Assembly (NCBI GenBank): GCA_964553705.1 | Contig: CAZKKV010000022.1 | Location: 1-14,534, forward strand | DNA length: 14,534 bases | Direction of reading: 5' to 3' | From: CAYXNZ01 sp964553705 | GTDB lineage: Bacteria; Patescibacteriota; Patescibacteriia; Patescibacteriales; GWC2-42-12 | Shown here: positions 12,361 to 14,534 of the stretch, in pieces | Numbering within the stretch: the first letter of the stretch is position 1 | Layout of the letters: every line of letters begins with the position of its first letter | Made by a program: the position numbers and the translations under genes | The notes under the pieces: model-generated | What the model was told of the DNA's origin: nothing | The model's input: only the letters and a program-made list of their open reading frames with translations | Database searches by the model: none

Positions 12361-13092
12361 CTATTTCTTTGAAAGCATCTTATTCAACCAACCAAACAAA
12401 CTAAATCCCTCGCTTTCGTCTGTTAGCTCTTCTTCTAGTTCTACTCCCACTTGCTCCATTACTCCAATTAACTCTTGCAATTTTGTCGCATCTGCCTCGT
12501 TAGTAATTTGGGAAGTTAATTTCTTAAGGACTTCCAACTTTTCTTCGTAACTTGTCAGCTTATCTTCTGCTAGATTAAGATTTTTATAGTCTGGACCAAA
12601 GAAAAATTTCTTTAATTGTCCTCTGTTTTTTACTTGCTTCAACTCAATTTCAATCTGATTCTGGTCTTGATTTTGAGTTTGGGCAATTACTTTGATCTGC
12701 TGTCCAACTCCCTGATTGCGTTCTGCTACCTGCAGCATTTCCTGAACAGCGCTCGCTACTTTATTTCTTCTTTGGACTGCTTTTTCGCTAGCTTGATTCT
12801 GACCGTTGGCATCTGTCTTGTTTCCTTTTTCATCTTTTTGTCCAGCCTGAGTATTCTGCTTTTGTTGAACAGTATTTTGCTGTTCCTCTCCTTGATTTTG
12901 AAGCATAGTCTCATTTTGTATCTCTGCTCCTTGTCCTGTCCCCTGACCTGCCTCTTTTAACCCAGGATTTTCAATACCTGTACCAACCTCATGAATTCCT
13001 TTTTGCTCCCCATTATTGGCGGCAAAAGAAACAAGAGGCATAAGCATTAACATAAAAACGACGACACTTGCAGAAAATTTAAGATGTTTCAT
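12361..13092 (-). CDS. Secreted Gln-rich protein of unknown function
   Basis: The 243-residue product starts with a clear signal peptide: basic MKHLK, hydrophobic FSASVVVFMLMLMPLV, and SFA-A near residues 22-25 as likely cleavage site. Residues about 28-105 are low-complexity, dominated by Gln, Gly, Asn, Glu and Thr. A more ordered part follows: RRNKVASAVQEMLQVAERNQ (108-127), GVGQQIKVIAQTQNQDQNQI, and a KKFFFGPDYKNL segment (161-172). A helical, coiled-coil-like stretch (about 173-225) leads to an end with SLFGWLNKML that could be an amphipathic membrane contact. No cysteines and no catalytic motif are visible. I recall similar proteins only as unassigned ones in CPR-type genomes, without a verified family. 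The gene has its own extended -10 and a terminator. Stop TAG. Confidence 0.8.
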   Translation of the reverse strand: MKHLKFSASVVVFMLMLMPLVSFAANNGEQKGIHEVGTGIENPGLKEAGQGTGQGAEIQNETMLQNQGEEQQNTVQQKQNTQAGQKDEKGNKTDANGQNQASEKAVQRRNKVASAVQEMLQVAERNQGVGQQIKVIAQTQNQDQNQIEIELKQVKNRGQLKKFFFGPDYKNLNLAEDKLTSYEEKLEVLKKLTSQITNEADATKLQELIGVMEQVGVELEEELTDESEGFSLFGWLNKMLSKK

Positions 13093-13124
13093 AAATTTTA
13101 TTTTTAAAATATAAATATTCTTTT

Positions 13125-13133
13125 ATTATAGCA
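13125..13133 (-). promoter_or_regulatory. Consensus extended -10 of the secreted-protein gene
   Basis: TGCTATAAT on the minus strand is a perfect extended -10. Seventeen nt upstream is TTTAAA, 4/6 to the -35. Transcription would start near 13118, with a leader of about 25 nt. This separates the gene from the permease unit upstream. Confidence 0.6.
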
Positions 13134-13148
13134 CATTTTTCGCTATTT

Positions 13149-14123
13149 TTAAACCCAATTAAAGAAAAAGCCAATTATCATTACACCAACAGTAGTCACA
13201 ATAATAAAAGCGGATAATAACTTCCAATTCATGGCTTTTTTGAGTATTAATATACTAGGAATAGAAAGCGTCACCGTGGCTGTCATAAAAGCTAACGAGG
13301 TGCCAAGCGGAATACCCTTGCCGGTCATAGCCTCAATAACGGGAATAACACTCACAGAATTGGCGTAAAACGGAGTTCCGATAATAACTGCTAGAGGAAC
13401 AGTCCACCAATTCCCTGTCTCTAAATAACTTGCTACAAAATCACGAGGCAAAAAACCATGTATCAAAGCTCCAAGTCCAACACCCAGAACAACATAAGGA
13501 AAAATACTTTTGGAAACCACCACTCCGTCTTTCCACCAAATAGACAGTCTTTTTTTTAAAGGAACTTTTTCTCCTTTATTTTCTTTTATCGCTTCATCTT
13601 GAGTTTTAAACTTTAAAAAATCTGGATTTATACTCTTGTCCGTACTAAATTTACCTATTATCATTCCGCCTAATATGGCTATAACAATACCTATCATATT
13701 ATAAACAACAGTTAATTTGAAGCCAAAGATTGTCGGAAAAATAAAAAGTGATGCCTCATTAACTAAAGGTGAAGCAATCAAAAAAGAAAAAGTTACTCCA
13801 AGTGGTATTCCAGCGCTAACAAAACCGATAAAAAGAGGGATGGATGAACAAGAACAAAACGGTGTAATAACCCCGAGAACAGCGGCTAAAAAATAATCAA
13901 ATCCATACCACTTCCGGCTCGACAATATATCTCGCACCTTTTCTACTGGAAAATAATAACGGGTAATCGCCATCACATAATTAATAACCACCAGTAGTAA
14001 GCCAATTTTAATGATGTCATAAATAAAAAAAGACAAAGCACCACCCCAATATTCATGAGTGATATCCAACCAATCATAAGTAATTGTATCAGCTAGTATT
14101 TGAGCTGGTTTAAATATATCCAT
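13149..14123 (-). CDS. ArsP/DUF318-type permease
   Basis: A polytopic membrane protein of the PF03773 permease family, whose studied members export organoarsenicals or are predicted to move other substrates. Numbered from the ATG at 14121-14123 (324 residues, MDIFKPAQILADTI), it has about eight membrane segments, with the family hallmark VITPFCSCSSIPLFIGF (two cysteines, C90 and C92) and SPLVNEAS (118-125) in the first half. A charged cytoplasmic loop follows (about 165-200), then a second half with IGTPFYANSVSVIPVIEAM. A TTG start at 14138 would add five residues and overlap the upstream stop; the ATG, 8 nt after that stop, seems more likely. It is co-transcribed with the thioredoxin-like gene. 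No ArsR-type regulator lies in the window. Substrate unknown. Stop TAA. Confidence 0.88.
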   Translation of the reverse strand: MDIFKPAQILADTITYDWLDITHEYWGGALSFFIYDIIKIGLLLVVINYVMAITRYYFPVEKVRDILSSRKWYGFDYFLAAVLGVITPFCSCSSIPLFIGFVSAGIPLGVTFSFLIASPLVNEASLFIFPTIFGFKLTVVYNMIGIVIAILGGMIIGKFSTDKSINPDFLKFKTQDEAIKENKGEKVPLKKRLSIWWKDGVVVSKSIFPYVVLGVGLGALIHGFLPRDFVASYLETGNWWTVPLAVIIGTPFYANSVSVIPVIEAMTGKGIPLGTSLAFMTATVTLSIPSILILKKAMNWKLLSAFIIVTTVGVMIIGFFFNWV

Positions 14124-14131
14124 AAATCTTT

Positions 14132-14422
14132 TTAACAACTACAACCACATGAACAGCAACCTCCAGTGTTTTGTTTTTTTTGTGGTAAATTATTAATTAA
14201 AGCATTTTTAATTTCTTCGTTGCTATGTCCCCCGCCCGTCAACACCGGTTTACTATCAATTACTAAAACAGGTCCAGCCATCACGCCCATCTCTATTATT
14301 TTTGACACGTCCGTGATGTACTCAACTTCTGTATTAATATTTAATTCATGCGCCATTTTTTTTGTTGTCTCGTATAAATTCTTGCAGGTCGGGCAACCCG
14401 AGCCAATAACTTGAATAGTCAT
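14132..14422 (-). CDS. Small thioredoxin-fold redox-active disulfide protein with Cys-rich tail
   Basis: The 96-residue protein belongs to the small archaeal/bacterial redox-active disulfide family (MTH895-like): MTIQVIGSGCPTCKNLYETT with active-site C10 and C13 (CPTC), an EVEYITD strand, the cis-Pro-type loop GVMAGPVLVIDSK (46-58) and a C-terminal helix EEIKNALINNL. It then ends with a Cys-rich tail CCSCGCSC (C89, C90, C92, C94, C96) that probably binds a thiophilic metal. Genes of this family often accompany ArsP/DUF318 permeases, as here, 8 nt upstream of the permease ATG. Probable role: thiol transfer to or reduction of the permease or its metal(loid) substrate; inferred. It has a strong promoter of its own. 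No Shine-Dalgarno. Confidence 0.87.
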   Translation of the reverse strand: MTIQVIGSGCPTCKNLYETTKKMAHELNINTEVEYITDVSKIIEMGVMAGPVLVIDSKPVLTGGGHSNEEIKNALINNLPQKKQNTGGCCSCGCSC

Positions 14423-14456
14423 AATTTTATTTATTAAATTATTTACAATTAACTAC

Positions 14457-14485
14457 ATTCTATCACAAGAGCATTTCTTTGTCAT
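14457..14485 (-). promoter_or_regulatory. Promoter of the thioredoxin-permease unit
   Basis: On the minus strand: -35 ATGACA (14480-14485, 5/6), a 17-nt spacer, then TAGAAT (14457-14462, 5/6) preceded by TGA, an extended -10. Transcription would start near 14450, about 28 nt before the ATG. No clear operator palindrome was found around it. Confidence 0.65.
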
Positions 14486-14500
14486 TTATCGTAAATACAA

Positions 14501-14526
14501 AAAATACGCTGATGTCAGCGTATTTT
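14501..14526. terminator. Strong inverted repeat, terminator of a gene beyond the right edge
   Basis: AAAATACGCTGA (14501-14512) and TCAGCGTATTTT (14515-14526) are perfect inverted repeats around TG. On the minus strand the hairpin is followed by TTTTTTGTATTT, and on the plus strand by CTTT. Since the thioredoxin promoter lies just to its left, it most likely ends a leftward gene outside the window and insulates this unit. Confidence 0.75.
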
Positions 14527-14534
14527 CTTTGCAC

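Noticed and set aside
14124..14138. TTG start for the permease at 14138
   Set aside because: A TTG overlapping the thioredoxin stop is less likely than the ATG at 14121-14123 just downstream; neither has a Shine-Dalgarno, so this is a preference rather than proof.
588..14422. Possible reassigned UGA codon, because no main gene ends in TGA
   Set aside because: All genes read at full length in the standard code without needing TGA as sense; absence of TGA stops in fourteen genes is easily explained by AT-rich TAA preference. RF1 presence alone does not decide it.

Overview
The window is AT-rich bacterial chromosome that most resembles a member of the Candidate Phyla Radiation (Patescibacteria), probably of the Parcubacteria group. 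That is an inference from several things together: a compact core-gene layout, A/T-rich starts mostly without Shine-Dalgarno sequences, small type IV pilin-like proteins next to a DUF3048 protein and a RodA-type protein, and secreted or membrane proteins that I recognise only as unassigned. I see no rRNA, tRNA, CRISPR array, insertion sequence or phage gene. All fifteen main genes read through in the standard code; the fourteen with visible stops use only TAA or TAG.

Left part (1-5149). A minus-strand translation operon reads rpsB (S2) -> tsf (EF-Ts) -> a PSP1/RicT-like gene that runs off the left edge and has no visible stop. Divergent from it on the plus strand are rpmE (zinc-type L31 with a long basic tail), prfA (RF1) and prmC, whose product methylates the GGQ glutamine of RF1. 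The 369-bp divergent region holds a promoter for each side, several palindromes and an attenuator-like hairpin in the rpmE leader. A long terminator follows rpmE, and its loop contains a consensus extended -10. A 75-bp paired palindromic repeat abuts the prfA start. A diverged half-copy of the same repeat is translated in frame inside prmC.

Middle part (5152-10031). A six-gene minus-strand operon with gaps of 4 to 35 nt reads: unknown single-pass membrane protein -> RodA/FtsW-family SEDS protein -> ribosomal protein L25/CTC -> DUF3048 (YerB-like) membrane protein -> type IV prepilin -> second pilin-like protein. It combines cell-wall elongation, translation and surface-fibre functions, and meets prmC tail to tail with a 2-bp gap.

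Right part (10032-14534). gyrB is transcribed rightward from a good promoter. Its leader carries a 24-codon ORF with a near-perfect Shine-Dalgarno that overlaps the gyrB start. A bidirectional terminator separates gyrB from a minus-strand gene for a secreted Gln-rich protein of unknown function. Beyond it is a two-gene minus-strand unit: a small thioredoxin-fold protein with a CPTC site and a Cys-rich tail, followed by an ArsP/DUF318-type permease. The edge of the window carries another strong terminator hairpin.

The most interesting material is regulatory and repeat-related: the coding insertion of a dispersed repeat into prmC, the promoter inside a terminator loop, the gyrB leader ORF, and the recurrent extended -10 (TGC followed by TAWAAT).
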